Below, piece by piece: positions 51,340 to 61,578 of a DNA stretch of 64,000 nucleotides. Position 1 is the first letter of the stretch; each line of letters starts with the position of its first letter. The translations under genes were made by a program, and so were the position numbers. Source of the DNA: Kineococcus rhizosphaerae (GTDB lineage Bacteria > Actinomycetota > Actinomycetes > Actinomycetales > Kineococcaceae); NCBI RefSeq assembly GCF_003002055.1, contig NZ_PVZF01000004.1:310001-374000 (forward strand), given 5' to 3'. The notes below the pieces were generated by a model. That model did not search any database. It was not told the DNA's origin and was given only the letters and a program-made list of their open reading frames with translations.

Positions 51340-51812
51340 CCGCGGCCTCGCAGCGCCTGGCCGAGCTGGGCCTGACGCTGCCCGACGTCGTCCCGCCCGT
51401 GGCGAGCTACGTGCCCGCCACCCGGGACGGGGACCTCGTCCTGACCTCGGGCCAGCTGCCGTTCGTCGACGGCGAGCTCGCGGTGACGGGCAAGGTCGGC
51501 GCGGGCGGGGGCGACCTGGTCGACCCCGACACCGCCCAGCAGCTCGCCGCGACGTGCGCGCTGAACGCGGTCGCCGCGGCCGCGAGCGTGGCCGGGGGCG
51601 TCGACGCCATCGAGCGCGTCGTCAAGGTCGTCGGCTTCGTGGCGAGCGACCCGTCGTTCACGGGCCAGCCGGCGGTGGTCAACGGGGCCTCGAACCTGCT
51701 GCAGGAGATCTTCGGCGAGGCCGGGGTCCACGCCCGCAGCGCCGTGGGGGTGGCGGTCCTGCCGCTGGACTCCCCCGTCGAGGTCGAGATCACGGTGCGT
51801 GTCCGCTCCTGA
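51336..51812 (+). CDS. RidA family protein
   Basis: A 158-residue protein from GTG 51336 (GTGA overlap). The block DLVLTSGQLPFVDGELAVTG, then AATCALNAVAAAASVAGGVD and VKVVGFVASDPSFTGQPAVV, and ARSAVGVAVLPLDSPVEVEI with the invariant Arg, fits the RidA/YjgF family, which hydrolyses reactive enamine/imine intermediates. Coupled to its neighbours on both sides. Confidence 0.93.
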   Translation: MTAASQRLAELGLTLPDVVPPVASYVPATRDGDLVLTSGQLPFVDGELAVTGKVGAGGGDLVDPDTAQQLAATCALNAVAAAASVAGGVDAIERVVKVVGFVASDPSFTGQPAVVNGASNLLQEIFGEAGVHARSAVGVAVLPLDSPVEVEITVRVRS

Positions 51813-52533
51813 GCCCTGGACGGGTGGCCCGGTCACGGACCGGGCCACCTGCGTCCTGCAGGGCAACGCCGGGCCCATGACGCTCGACGGGACGAACACG
51901 TGGCTGCTGGCCGCGCCCGGCGCCCCCGACGTCGTCGTCGTCGACCCGGGCGAGGACGACGCCGTGCACCGGGCAGCGATCGCACGGGTGCTGGCCGGCC
52001 GGCCCGTCGCCCTCGTCGTCGGGACGCACCACCACCACGACCACGTCGGCGGGCTCGCGGCGTTCGTCGCCGAGCACCCCGCGCCCGTCGTGCGCACGGC
52101 CGGCCGGCACCGCGCCGCGGGTCTGGACCTGCGCGTCCTGGCGACCCCCGGCCACACGGCCGACTCGCTCAGCGTGCTGCTGGGCACCGGCGAGCTGCTG
52201 ACGGGCGACACCGTCCTGGGCCGGGGCTCCACCGTCATCGCCGACGACGGCGACCTCGGCGACCACCTGGCCTCCTTGGACCTGCTCCTGGGGCTGGGCG
52301 CCGGGGTGCTGCTGCCCGGGCACGGCCCGGTGCGCACCGACGCGGACGCGGCGCTGCGGACCCAGCGCGAGCACCGGCTGGCGCGCCTGGAGCAGGTGCG
52401 GCGGGCCTGGGCGGCCGGCCACCGCGACGTCGACGACGTCGTCGAGGCCGTCCACGGGCCGCTCGAGGGGAAGCTGAGGTGGGCTGCGGCGCAGTCGATC
52501 CGCGCCCAGCTGCACCACCTCGGGTACGGCTAG
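51799..52533 (+). CDS. MBL-fold metallo-hydrolase
   Basis: A 244-residue enzyme from GTG 51799, overlapping the RidA gene by 14 bases. Zinc motif THHHHDHVGG, LATPGHTADSLSVLL, LTGDTVLG and LLPGHGPV supply the metal ligands. The substrate is unknown; the family is LACTB2/glyoxalase-II-like. The stop overlaps the crp stop on the other strand by four bases. Confidence 0.94.
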   Translation: MSAPEPWTGGPVTDRATCVLQGNAGPMTLDGTNTWLLAAPGAPDVVVVDPGEDDAVHRAAIARVLAGRPVALVVGTHHHHDHVGGLAAFVAEHPAPVVRTAGRHRAAGLDLRVLATPGHTADSLSVLLGTGELLTGDTVLGRGSTVIADDGDLGDHLASLDLLLGLGAGVLLPGHGPVRTDADAALRTQREHRLARLEQVRRAWAAGHRDVDDVVEAVHGPLEGKLRWAAAQSIRAQLHHLGYG

Positions 52534-53291
52534 CGGGCCCGCTTGGCCAGGCGCTCGACGTCGTGCAGGACGACGGCGCGGGCTTCCAGGCGCAGCCAGC
52601 CGCGGGAGGCGAAGTCGGCCAGCGCCTTGTTGACGGTCTCGCGGGAGGCGCCGACGAGCTGGGCGAGCTCCTCCTGGGTGAGGTCGTGGGCGACGAGCAG
52701 GCCGTCGGCGATGGGCCGCCCGAAGCGGCGCGAGAGGTCCAGCAGGGCCTTGGCGACGCGGCCGGGGACGTCGGTGAAGACGAGGTCGGCGAGGGCGACG
52801 TTGGTGCGGCGCAGGCGCTGGGCCAGGGCCCGCAGGAGGTGCTTGGCGACCTCGGGGCGGCGGGCGAGCCAGCGCATCATCTCGTCGTGGCCCAGGGCGA
52901 TCAGCTCGGCCTCGGAGACCGCGCGGGCCGAGCTGGTGCGGGGTCCGGGGTCGAACAGGGACAGCTCGCCGAACATCTCCCCCGGGCCCAGGACGGCCAG
53001 GAGGTTCTCTCGGCCGTCGGGCCAGCTGCGGACGAGCTTGATCTTGCCGGTGCGCACGACGAAGACGCGTTCACCGGGTTCGCCCTCGCCGAACAGCTGC
53101 TGCCCGCGGTCGAGGTGGACGGCCTCCATCGACTCCAGGAGCTCGGCGGCGGCCTCGTCGTCGAGGGCCGCGAACAACGGCGCCCGGCGCACCACGTCCC
53201 CCGGGCGGTCCCCCGGGCGGTCCACCAGACGCTCGGTGACCCGCTCGAGGGGACGGTCGGTGTCCACCCCGTGCTCGACCCCGTGCTCCAC
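52530..53291 (-). CDS. crp: Crp/Fnr family transcriptional regulator
   Basis: A 253-residue protein. The cAMP-binding domain has LFGEGEPGERVFVVRTGKIK and GEMFGELSLFDPGPRTSSAR; the HTH is LTQEELAQLVGASRETVNKA followed by ASRGWLRLEARAVVL. This is the GlxR/Crp type, a global cAMP-dependent regulator in actinobacteria. An extended start is possible at 53369; I prefer GTG 53291, which has GGGAGGTCGTCG before it. About 35 extra residues precede the usual Crp start (VVRRAPLFAALDD). Confidence 0.93.
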   Translation of the reverse strand: MEHGVEHGVDTDRPLERVTERLVDRPGDRPGDVVRRAPLFAALDDEAAAELLESMEAVHLDRGQQLFGEGEPGERVFVVRTGKIKLVRSWPDGRENLLAVLGPGEMFGELSLFDPGPRTSSARAVSEAELIALGHDEMMRWLARRPEVAKHLLRALAQRLRRTNVALADLVFTDVPGRVAKALLDLSRRFGRPIADGLLVAHDLTQEELAQLVGASRETVNKALADFASRGWLRLEARAVVLHDVERLAKRAR

Positions 53292-53379
53292 CGACGACCT
53301 CCCGTGACCTGCGTCCAGCGCTGCGGTGACGCGCACCACACCGGCGCGCGCGGCAACAGTCTGCCGCACCAGGGGGTTC

Positions 53380-53958
53380 TCAGCCCGCGGCGGGCCCGAA
53401 CAGGGTCCGGCACCGTTCGGCGAGGACGTCGGTGGCGACGGCCAGCTCGGCCAGCAGCGCGTCCTCGTACCCGCTGAGGCGGGACAGCGCCCCGGACAGC
53501 TCCTGCAGCTGGTCGGGCAGCCCCCCGCCGCGGATCGGGCGGTCCAGCAGGAGCAGCCCGCGCAGCCCGTGGGCCGGGTCGAGGCTGTGGACGGTGAGGG
53601 CGTCCACGTCCAGCAGCGTGCCCAGGGGCGCCCCGTGGCCGGCCGCCTCCAGGGGCACCTGCAGCTCCTCGGGACCGCAGGCCGTCGCCACGAGCAGGTC
53701 GCGGCGGGCCCGGACGAGGCGGTGCCAGTGCTGGACGCGCCGGACCTCCTCCTGCAGCACCGCCCGGCGCCGCCGCAGCGCGGGCAGCGGCAGCTCGGCC
53801 AGCTCCACCCGGACCACCTGCCGGCAGCTCAGGTCGTCGGCGGCCTCGAGGACCTGCGACAGCACGGGGACGAGGGCCGGTTCGAGCAGGGGCTCCAGGT
53901 GGTCCCCGTCGTGGGGCGGGTCGACCGGGGCGGCAGGGTCGGCGTCGCGGGGGTGCAT
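53380..53958 (-). CDS. Hypothetical protein between crp and nth
   Basis: A 192-residue acidic helical protein (HLEPLLEPALVPVLSQVLEA, LGTLLDVDALTVHSLDPAHG, LQELSGALSRLSGYEDALLA). Third positions are almost all G or C, supporting a real gene. I see no known domain, signal or membrane segment. It lies between the same-strand crp gene and the divergent nth gene. Confidence 0.6.
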   Translation of the reverse strand: MHPRDADPAAPVDPPHDGDHLEPLLEPALVPVLSQVLEAADDLSCRQVVRVELAELPLPALRRRRAVLQEEVRRVQHWHRLVRARRDLLVATACGPEELQVPLEAAGHGAPLGTLLDVDALTVHSLDPAHGLRGLLLLDRPIRGGGLPDQLQELSGALSRLSGYEDALLAELAVATDVLAERCRTLFGPAAG

Positions 53959-54071
53959 GAGTGCGGTGTCGGCCCCCCTCGGAGGGTGCTTGACGGGGTG
54001 TCACCCGGGCGGGGCAAACCCCTCACCCGAGCAGCGCCGTGCGGGTCGGGACGGGGTCGTAGGCTCGCTGG

Positions 54072-54782
54072 GTGGAGACGCAGCTGGCCCGCACCCGCCG
54101 CGCCCGGCGCGTCCACCGGGTGCTCGCCGAGCGGTACCCCGACGCGCACTGCGAGCTCGACTTCACGACGCCGTTCGAGCTGCTCGTCGCGACGGTCCTG
54201 TCGGCGCAGTGCACCGACGCGCGCGTCAACCTCGTCACCCCGGCGCTGTTCGCGCGGTACCCGGACGCGACGCACCTGGCGGCCGCGGACCGCGCGGAGC
54301 TGGAAGGGCTGGTCCAGCCGACGGGCTTCTTCCGCGCCAAGGCCGACAACCTGCTGAAGCTGGCGGCCCGGCTCGTCGCCGAGCACGGCGGCGAGGTCCC
54401 CGCCCGCCAGCGCGACCTCGTGCAGCTGGCCGGGGTGGGGCGCAAGACGGCGAACGTCGTGCTCGGGGACGCGTTCGGGGTGCCGGGGCTGACGGTCGAC
54501 ACGCACGTGGGGCGGTTGTCGCGCCGGCTCGGCTTCACGATGCACGAGGACCCGGTGAAGGTGGAGGCCGACCTCGCGGAGCTCATCGCGCGCAAGGACT
54601 GGACGATGTTCAACCACCGGATGATCTTCCACGGCCGCCGCACGTGCCACAGCCGCCGGCCGGCGTGCGGGGCGTGCCCGGTCCTGCGGCTGTGCCCCTC
54701 GGGCGGGATCGGGGAGAACGACCCGGTGAAGGCGGCGGCGCTGGTCAAGGGGCCGGTGGCCCCGATGACGGTGGACGTGTGA
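54072..54782 (+). CDS. nth: Endonuclease III
   Basis: A 236-residue DNA glycosylase/AP lyase for oxidised pyrimidines. The helix-hairpin-helix is [20 protein letters not shown] with the catalytic Lys, the catalytic Asp is in [13 protein letters not shown], and the 4Fe-4S loop is [17 protein letters not shown] (C-X6-C-X2-C-X5-C). GTG 54072 lies six bases after TAGGCT (54060-54065), so it is probably leaderless. The stop overlaps the NUDIX start. Confidence 0.97.
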   Translation: METQLARTRRARRVHRVLAERYPDAHCELDFTTPFELLVATVLSAQCTDARVNLVTPALFARYPDATHLAAADRAELEGLVQPTGFFRAKADNLLKLAARLVAEHGGEVPARQRDLVQLAGVGRKTANVVLGDAFGVPGLTVDTHVGRLSRRLGFTMHEDPVKVEADLAELIARKDWTMFNHRMIFHGRRTCHSRRPACGACPVLRLCPSGGIGENDPVKAAALVKGPVAPMTVDV

Positions 54783-55456
54783 GCCTTCCGGAGTGGCTGC
54801 GGCCGCTGGCCGCGCGGCTGCCGGACGTGACGGTGGCCGACCTGCGCTGGCGCGAGGACCGGGTGCCGCAGGCGCGGTCGCGCCCGGCCGCCGTCCTCGT
54901 GCTGCTGGCCGACGGTCCCGCCGGACCGGAGGTCCTGCTCACCGAGCGGGCCTCGACGCTGCGCCAGCACTCGGGGCAGGTCGCGTTCCCGGGGGGCCGT
55001 CAGGACCCCGGTGACGCCGACGCGGCCGCGACGGCGCTGCGCGAGGCGGCGGAGGAGACGGGGCTGCTCGCCTCCGGCGTGGAGGTCCTGGGCGAGCTGC
55101 CGCCGCTGGGGCTGGCCCACTCCGGGCACCGGGTGACCCCGGTCGTCGGGTTCTGGCGCGAGCCGTGCCCGGTGGGGGTCGTCGACCCCGACGAGGTGGC
55201 GCGCGTCGAACGCGTCCCGCTGGCCGAGCTGTTCGACGACGCGCGCCGCCTGCGCGGGCCCGGCGGGTACACGGGCCCGGCGTTCGCGGTGCGGGGGCTG
55301 CTCGTGTGGGGCTTCACGGCCGAGGTCCTCGTGCGGGTCCTGGACCTCGGCGGCCTGCTGCCCCCGGCCGGGACCGGGGCCGCAACCCTTTCGCTGGCCG
55401 AGGCGTTGACGTGGGCAGGACGGGCGGGAGCGGCACGAGAGGGCGGTGGTGCGTGA
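54779..55456 (+). CDS. NUDIX hydrolase (CoA pyrophosphatase-like)
   Basis: A 225-residue protein from GTG 54779 (GTGA overlap with nth). The NUDIX box is [20 protein letters not shown] followed by [14 protein letters not shown]. The first Glu of GX5EX7REUXEEXGU is replaced by Asp. VAFPGG and [19 protein letters not shown] are typical of NudL/CoA-pyrophosphatase-like enzymes. Coupled on to marP. Confidence 0.92.
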   Translation: MSLPEWLRPLAARLPDVTVADLRWREDRVPQARSRPAAVLVLLADGPAGPEVLLTERASTLRQHSGQVAFPGGRQDPGDADAAATALREAAEETGLLASGVEVLGELPPLGLAHSGHRVTPVVGFWREPCPVGVVDPDEVARVERVPLAELFDDARRLRGPGGYTGPAFAVRGLLVWGFTAEVLVRVLDLGGLLPPAGTGAATLSLAEALTWAGRAGAAREGGGA

Positions 55457-56652
55457 GCGCGTCGGACGTGCTGGACGTCGTGCTGCTCGTCCTGCTGCTC
55501 GCGCAGGTCGTCGCCGGCTACCGGGAGGGTCTGCTCGTCGGCGCGGCCGGGTTCGTGGGCCTGGTGGGTGGGGCGGCCGTGGGGGTCGTGGCCCTGCCCC
55601 GGGTGGTGGCCGGCTGGGACTCCGGGCTGCAGCGGACGCTGGCGGTGGTCGTGGGGACGGTCGTGCTGGCCGTGCTCGGCCGGGTGCTGCTGAGCCTGGT
55701 GGCGGCGCGGGTGCGCGCCGTCGTGCGCTGGGCGCCGGCGCGGTTCCTCGACGCGCTCCTGGGGGCCGTCGCGGGCGGGGTGGCGACGCTGCTCGTGGTG
55801 TGGGTCGTCGCGGGGGCGGCCCGGCAGGCGCCGTTGCCGCGCATCGCGCAGACCGTGACGGGCTCGCGGGTCGTCACGGCCGTCGACGACGTCGTGCCGG
55901 CCTCGACCGGGGACCTGCTGTCCCGCTTCTGGTCCGCGGCCCAGGCCAGCGGGTTCCCGCGGGTCTTCACGGGTCTGACGCCCGAGCCCATCGCGCCCGT
56001 GGCGCAGCCGCCCGCGAACGCCCCCGAGGCCCTGCAGCGGCCCCTGGCGAGCGTCGTGAAGGTCACGGGCGTGGCGGACAGCTGCCGCCGGGGCCTGGAG
56101 GGCAGCGGGTTCGTCGTGGCGGACTCCGGCGGGTCGGCCCGGGTGGTGACGAACGCGCACGTCGTGGCGGGCGTCGAGCGGCCGGAGGTGCAGCCGGGTG
56201 GGCAGGGGCGGCGGTACGCGGCGACCGTCGTCGCCTTCGACGCCGACCGCGACCTGGCCGTCCTGGACGTCCCGGGCCTGTCGGCGCCGGTCCTGCCGCG
56301 CGCGCCCGAGCTCGTCGCGGGGGACGCGGCCGTCGTCGTGGGCTTCCCCCTGGACGGTGACTACCAGGCCGTCCCGGCCCGGGTGCGCCAGCTCCTGCGC
56401 GCGCAGGGCCGCGACATCCACGACACCCGCGACGTCGTGCGCGAGGTCTACTCGGTGGCGGCGACGGTCCAGCCCGGCAACTCCGGGGGGCCGCTGCTGA
56501 CCGAGGACGGGCGGGTCGCGGGCGTGGTGTTCGCCAAGTCCCTCGACGACCCGGACACGGGCTACGTCCTGGCCCCCGTCGAGCTCGACGCGGTCCTGGC
56601 GGAAGCGGGCTCGTCCACCGCGCCCGTGGGCACGGGCGCCTGCACGGCCTAG
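55453..56652 (+). CDS. marP: Membrane-anchored serine protease, MarP-like
   Basis: A 399-residue protein from GTG 55453 (GTGA overlap). Four N-terminal membrane segments of the colicin-V-production type (VLDVVLLVLLLAQVVAGYRE, VGLVGGAAVGVVALPRVVAG) lead to a chymotrypsin-like protease with VVTNAHVVAG (His), DADRDLAVLDV (Asp) and VQPGNSGGPLL (Ser). Mycobacterium MarP (397 residues) protects intrabacterial pH in acid; a similar stress role is inferred. Position after nth and NUDIX is conserved. Confidence 0.95.
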   Translation: MSASDVLDVVLLVLLLAQVVAGYREGLLVGAAGFVGLVGGAAVGVVALPRVVAGWDSGLQRTLAVVVGTVVLAVLGRVLLSLVAARVRAVVRWAPARFLDALLGAVAGGVATLLVVWVVAGAARQAPLPRIAQTVTGSRVVTAVDDVVPASTGDLLSRFWSAAQASGFPRVFTGLTPEPIAPVAQPPANAPEALQRPLASVVKVTGVADSCRRGLEGSGFVVADSGGSARVVTNAHVVAGVERPEVQPGGQGRRYAATVVAFDADRDLAVLDVPGLSAPVLPRAPELVAGDAAVVVGFPLDGDYQAVPARVRQLLRAQGRDIHDTRDVVREVYSVAATVQPGNSGGPLLTEDGRVAGVVFAKSLDDPDTGYVLAPVELDAVLAEAGSSTAPVGTGACTA

Positions 56653-56658
56653 GGGTCG

Positions 56659-56729
56659 TTCCCGCGCAAGGCACACCTTCCGCCCCAGGACAGCGCTCTC
56701 CGGGGCGCGAGGTGTGCCTTCGGCGGGAA
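56659..56729. repeat. Dispersed inverted repeat, AGGCACACCT family, copy 3
   Basis: Imperfect 28-bp arms (56659-56686 and 56702-56729, about four mismatches) around a 15-bp loop with CAGCGCTCTCC, which shares GCGCTCTC with copy 2. It lies between the convergent marP and alpha/beta hydrolase genes. Confidence 0.85.
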
Positions 56730-56734
56730 GGAGA

Positions 56735-57655
56735 TCACCAGCGGGCGAGCCACCCCGCGAGGAGGGCGGCGAGGTGGTCGGGAGCCTCCTCGGGCACGTA
56801 GTGGCCGACGCCGGGGACCTCCTCGACGCGGTGCGGGCCGTGCGCGTAGTCCGCGGCGGCGTGCAGGGTGCGCCGCGAGACCGTGGGGTCCAGCTCCCCC
56901 CGCACCTGCAGGACGGGGACCTCGACGCCCGCGCGCAGGGCCGCGGCGAGTCGCCGGCCGTCGGCGCGCACGGCCGAGCGCGCGATCCAGCGGTGGTACT
57001 CCAGCGCGGAGTGGGCGACGAACGGGACGCGGATCGCCTCGGCGTAGCGGGCGACGTCCGCGGGGCCCGGCCAGGCCGGGCCGGAGCGCTCCCGCAGGAC
57101 GCGCTCGACGCCGTCACCGGTCAGCAGGGACCGTTCGGGCAGGGCGGGCAGCTGCCGCCAGAAGGCGGTGCGGGTGGTGTCGAAGCCGGTGGCCCGCCCG
57201 AGGCGGTCGCGCAGGACGTGCCCGGTCAGCAGGGGGTGCCCGGCACCGACGACGACGACGCCGCGGACCTGCTCGGGGTGCAGCGACGGCAGCGCCCAGG
57301 CGGTGCGACCGCCCATCCCCAGGCCCACGACGACGGCGTCGCGTTCGCCCAGGGCCCGCACGACGGCGGCCACGTCGGCCGCCGACGTCGGGGTGTCGTA
57401 CCCGCGCGGGGGCTTGTCGGAGGCTCCGTACCCCCGCAGGTCCATCGCGACGGTGCGGTAGCCGGCGGAGGCCAGCGCCACGAGCTGGGACCGCCACGCC
57501 CACCAGAACTGCGGGAAGTCGTGCAGCAGCAGGACGAGCGGTCCCTCACCGAGCTCGGCGATGTGGAACCGCGCGCCGTGCGCGGCGACCAGGCGGTGCC
57601 GCCACGGCCCCTCGACGAGGACGGCCGAGACGTCCGTGGCGGGCGTGCTGATCAG
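56735..57655 (-). CDS. Alpha/beta hydrolase fold protein, EphE-position homologue
   Basis: A 306-residue protein if the CTG at 57655 is the start; the frame has no ATG or GTG upstream of 57481, yet the residues before that point (GEGPLVLLLHDFPQFWWAWR) are clearly part of the fold. CTG overlaps the upstream stop as CTGA, like the GTGA links seen elsewhere. The nucleophile elbow reads VVGLGMGGR, with Gly where Ser or Asp is expected. His (GVGHYVP) and Asp (RGELDPTVS) remain. It occupies the position of ephE in Mycobacterium. Activity is therefore doubtful. Confidence 0.85.
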   Translation of the reverse strand: MISTPATDVSAVLVEGPWRHRLVAAHGARFHIAELGEGPLVLLLHDFPQFWWAWRSQLVALASAGYRTVAMDLRGYGASDKPPRGYDTPTSAADVAAVVRALGERDAVVVGLGMGGRTAWALPSLHPEQVRGVVVVGAGHPLLTGHVLRDRLGRATGFDTTRTAFWRQLPALPERSLLTGDGVERVLRERSGPAWPGPADVARYAEAIRVPFVAHSALEYHRWIARSAVRADGRRLAAALRAGVEVPVLQVRGELDPTVSRRTLHAAADYAHGPHRVEEVPGVGHYVPEEAPDHLAALLAGWLARW

Positions 57656-58122
57656 TGCCCGATGCTGCGCGCGCCCGGGGCGCCGGTGATGGTCTTGGCG
57701 ACGGGCTTGCCGGTCGCGGCCGCCTTGACGGCGGCGATGCTGTCCTTGGTGGTGCGGATGGTGCGCTCGGGCGGGCGGACCTGCTTGATGCGGCCGAACC
57801 CGATCGCGGCGGCCAGGCCGGCGACGACGAGCATCGCGGCGGCGACGACGAGGAAGCTCAGCCAGACGTCCCAGCCGGCGCCCTCGTGCAGGGCGAAGGC
57901 GACGGTCACCCCGAGGAAGACGAAGGCGACGAACCCGAAGACACCGGCGACGGCGAACAGGGCACCGCCGAAGGCGCCGTTCTTCACGTCGGCGGTGATC
58001 TCGGCCTTGGCGAGGGCGATCTCGTAGCGGACGAGTTCGGTCATGTCCTTCGTCGCGTCGGCCACGAGCTGACCGATCGTGCGTTCGGGAGCCCCGACGG
58101 GACGGTCGTTCAGGGTGGTCAT
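57652..58122 (-). CDS. Phage-holin-like (Actinobacterial Holin-X) membrane protein
   Basis: A 156-residue protein with an AGGAGG site before ATG 58122. TIGQLVADATKDMTELVRYE, IALAKAEITADVKNGAFGGA and two membrane helices (ALFAVAGVFGFVAFVFLGVT, LVVAAAMLVVAGLAAAIGF) match the DUF1469/Holin-X family. It is not part of a prophage here. A membrane-integrity role is inferred. Confidence 0.92.
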   Translation of the reverse strand: MTTLNDRPVGAPERTIGQLVADATKDMTELVRYEIALAKAEITADVKNGAFGGALFAVAGVFGFVAFVFLGVTVAFALHEGAGWDVWLSFLVVAAAMLVVAGLAAAIGFGRIKQVRPPERTIRTTKDSIAAVKAAATGKPVAKTITGAPGARSIGH

Positions 58123-58368
58123 CGAGATCCTCCTAGGCCGGTCGCGCGTTCCCGCACTCGGGGCGCCGGGCAGAGCCTAGGAGTTGCGCCGGGCACGTGC
58201 ACCGCCAGGGTGAGCGCGTCGCCGTCGGCGGGGGGACCGACGGCGACGCAGGGGTCGCTCTCGTACAGGGGGGACGAGCGACGACCAGGACGACACTACG
58301 GCTCTCAACCTCCTCGCGGGGCCGATCGGGAGATCTTCGAACCGGTTCCCCCGCTCGGCCCAGCGTGA
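58123..58368. other. Intergenic region with hairpin
   Basis: About 246 bp without a gene. A perfect 13-bp stem (58216-58228 with 58237-58249) with an 8-nt loop may terminate the EEP-family gene. The part next to the holin-like gene holds a TAGGCT that could be its -10 box. Confidence 0.5.
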
Positions 58369-59364
58369 TCACGTCCGGTCGACCGGACGCCACCGGGCGA
58401 GGAGCGCCCGGTGGTCGCTGCCGGGCAGGGCCGCGACGCGCGAACCGACGGCGCGCCAGCGGTTCCCGTCGGCCAGGGAGTGGTCGATGGTGGCCCCGAC
58501 GACGGCGGGGTACTTCGCGGGCCACGTCCCGCGGGCCCCCGTCCCGGTCTGCTCGCCGGCGTCGACGCAGGACCCCCGCAGGTGCAGGCCCGGGTGGTCG
58601 AGGGTGGCGTTGAGGTCTCCGGCGAGCAGCGCCCCGGGGGTGCGGGCGCACCAGTCGGCGACGGCCCGCACCTCGAGCGTCCAGTCCCCGACGAGCTGCG
58701 GGACGGGCGCGGCGGTGTGCGCGGCGGCGAGCACGGGGCCGTCGCCGGAGACGGGCTCGGCGGTGACGACGGCCTTGAGACCGTCGGTGAGCTCCCCGGT
58801 GGCGCGGTACTCCCCCAGCCGCTGCGAGACGAGCAGCGCGGTCCCGTAACCCCCCTCGCGGTCGCGGCGGTAGAACACCTGCACGCCGGTGCCGGTGCGG
58901 GCCTCGATGCGCGCCGCGACGTCGTCGGCGTACGGCTGCGTCGACTCCGGCAGCGACACCGCGTCGGCGGCGCCGTCCACGGCGAGCCGGGCGACGGCGT
59001 CGGGGTCGGCCCGGGCCATGAGGACGTTGGCGGCCAGGAACGTCACGTCCCCGGCGCGCGCGACGGGCAGGTCCCCGGCCGAGACCCCGCGGGCGGCGGT
59101 GGCACCGAGCGAGCCGGCCGCGGCGACGGCGAGGACCGTCGCGGCGGGCAGGGCGCGGCGCCAGCGGACCCCCGTCAGGCCCGTGACGGCGGCCAGCCCC
59201 GCCAGCCCGACCCCGACGGGGACGCGGAACGGGACGGTCCACAGGAACGGCCGCTGCCCCGCCAGCCCGAACCACTCCGGGGCCCCGACGACGGCGGCGC
59301 CGGCGGCGACCACCCCCGTCGCGACGACGGTTGCGGCGAGCGGGCGACGGGGGCGGTTGCGCAC
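58369..59364 (-). CDS. Endonuclease/exonuclease/phosphatase family membrane protein
   Basis: A 331-residue protein. Three hydrophobic segments (ATVVATGVVAAGAAVVGA, VPVGVGLAGLAAVTGLTGV and a third) precede an EEP domain with VTFLAANVLMARADPDAVAR, PLLAGDLNATLDHPG (GDLN motif) and TIDHSLADGNR and GSDHRALLARW (catalytic His). GTG 59364 is preferred because the in-frame GTG at 59397 lies inside the acs terminator hairpin. Nuclease or phosphatase; substrate unknown. Confidence 0.88.
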   Translation of the reverse strand: MRNRPRRPLAATVVATGVVAAGAAVVGAPEWFGLAGQRPFLWTVPFRVPVGVGLAGLAAVTGLTGVRWRRALPAATVLAVAAAGSLGATAARGVSAGDLPVARAGDVTFLAANVLMARADPDAVARLAVDGAADAVSLPESTQPYADDVAARIEARTGTGVQVFYRRDREGGYGTALLVSQRLGEYRATGELTDGLKAVVTAEPVSGDGPVLAAAHTAAPVPQLVGDWTLEVRAVADWCARTPGALLAGDLNATLDHPGLHLRGSCVDAGEQTGTGARGTWPAKYPAVVGATIDHSLADGNRWRAVGSRVAALPGSDHRALLARWRPVDRT

Positions 59365-59381
59365 TCCCCCAGCCTGACGCA

Positions 59382-59415
59382 CCTCCCCGTCCGGCACCCG
59401 GCCCGGACGGGGAGG
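59382..59415 (-). terminator. Terminator of acs
   Basis: A perfect 13-bp stem (59382-59394 with 59403-59415) with an 8-nt loop, eight bases after the acs stop on the minus strand. Confidence 0.88.
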
Positions 59416-59422
59416 TTTCGGG

Positions 59423-61378
<1,956 letters not shown>

Positions 61379-61578
61379 GGTCGTCCTCCTCGACTGACTG
61401 ATCGCTGCTCGTGCCTGGAGGTTAGCCGCCCCGCCCCCCGCACCGTTCGGGTGCCTCGGGACACGGTTCGCCGAGCGCACCGGTTCGCGCGGGCGTAGCT
61501 TCGCTCCGCCGCAGGGCGGTGGCCCGCAGGAGCGCCCCCCGCTGTCCCCGGCGACGACGCCGAACGAAGGAAGGTGCT
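61379..61578. promoter_or_regulatory. Divergent promoter region, acs / MFS
   Basis: 200 bp between divergent genes. I see no strong palindrome or consensus promoter. A possible open start at 61519 is in frame with the MFS gene but lacks a ribosome site. Confidence 0.4.

Noticed and set aside
57652-58122. Holin-like gene as evidence of a prophage
   Set aside because: No integrase, lysin, terminase or structural phage genes nearby; the gene belongs to the conserved marP-acs block.
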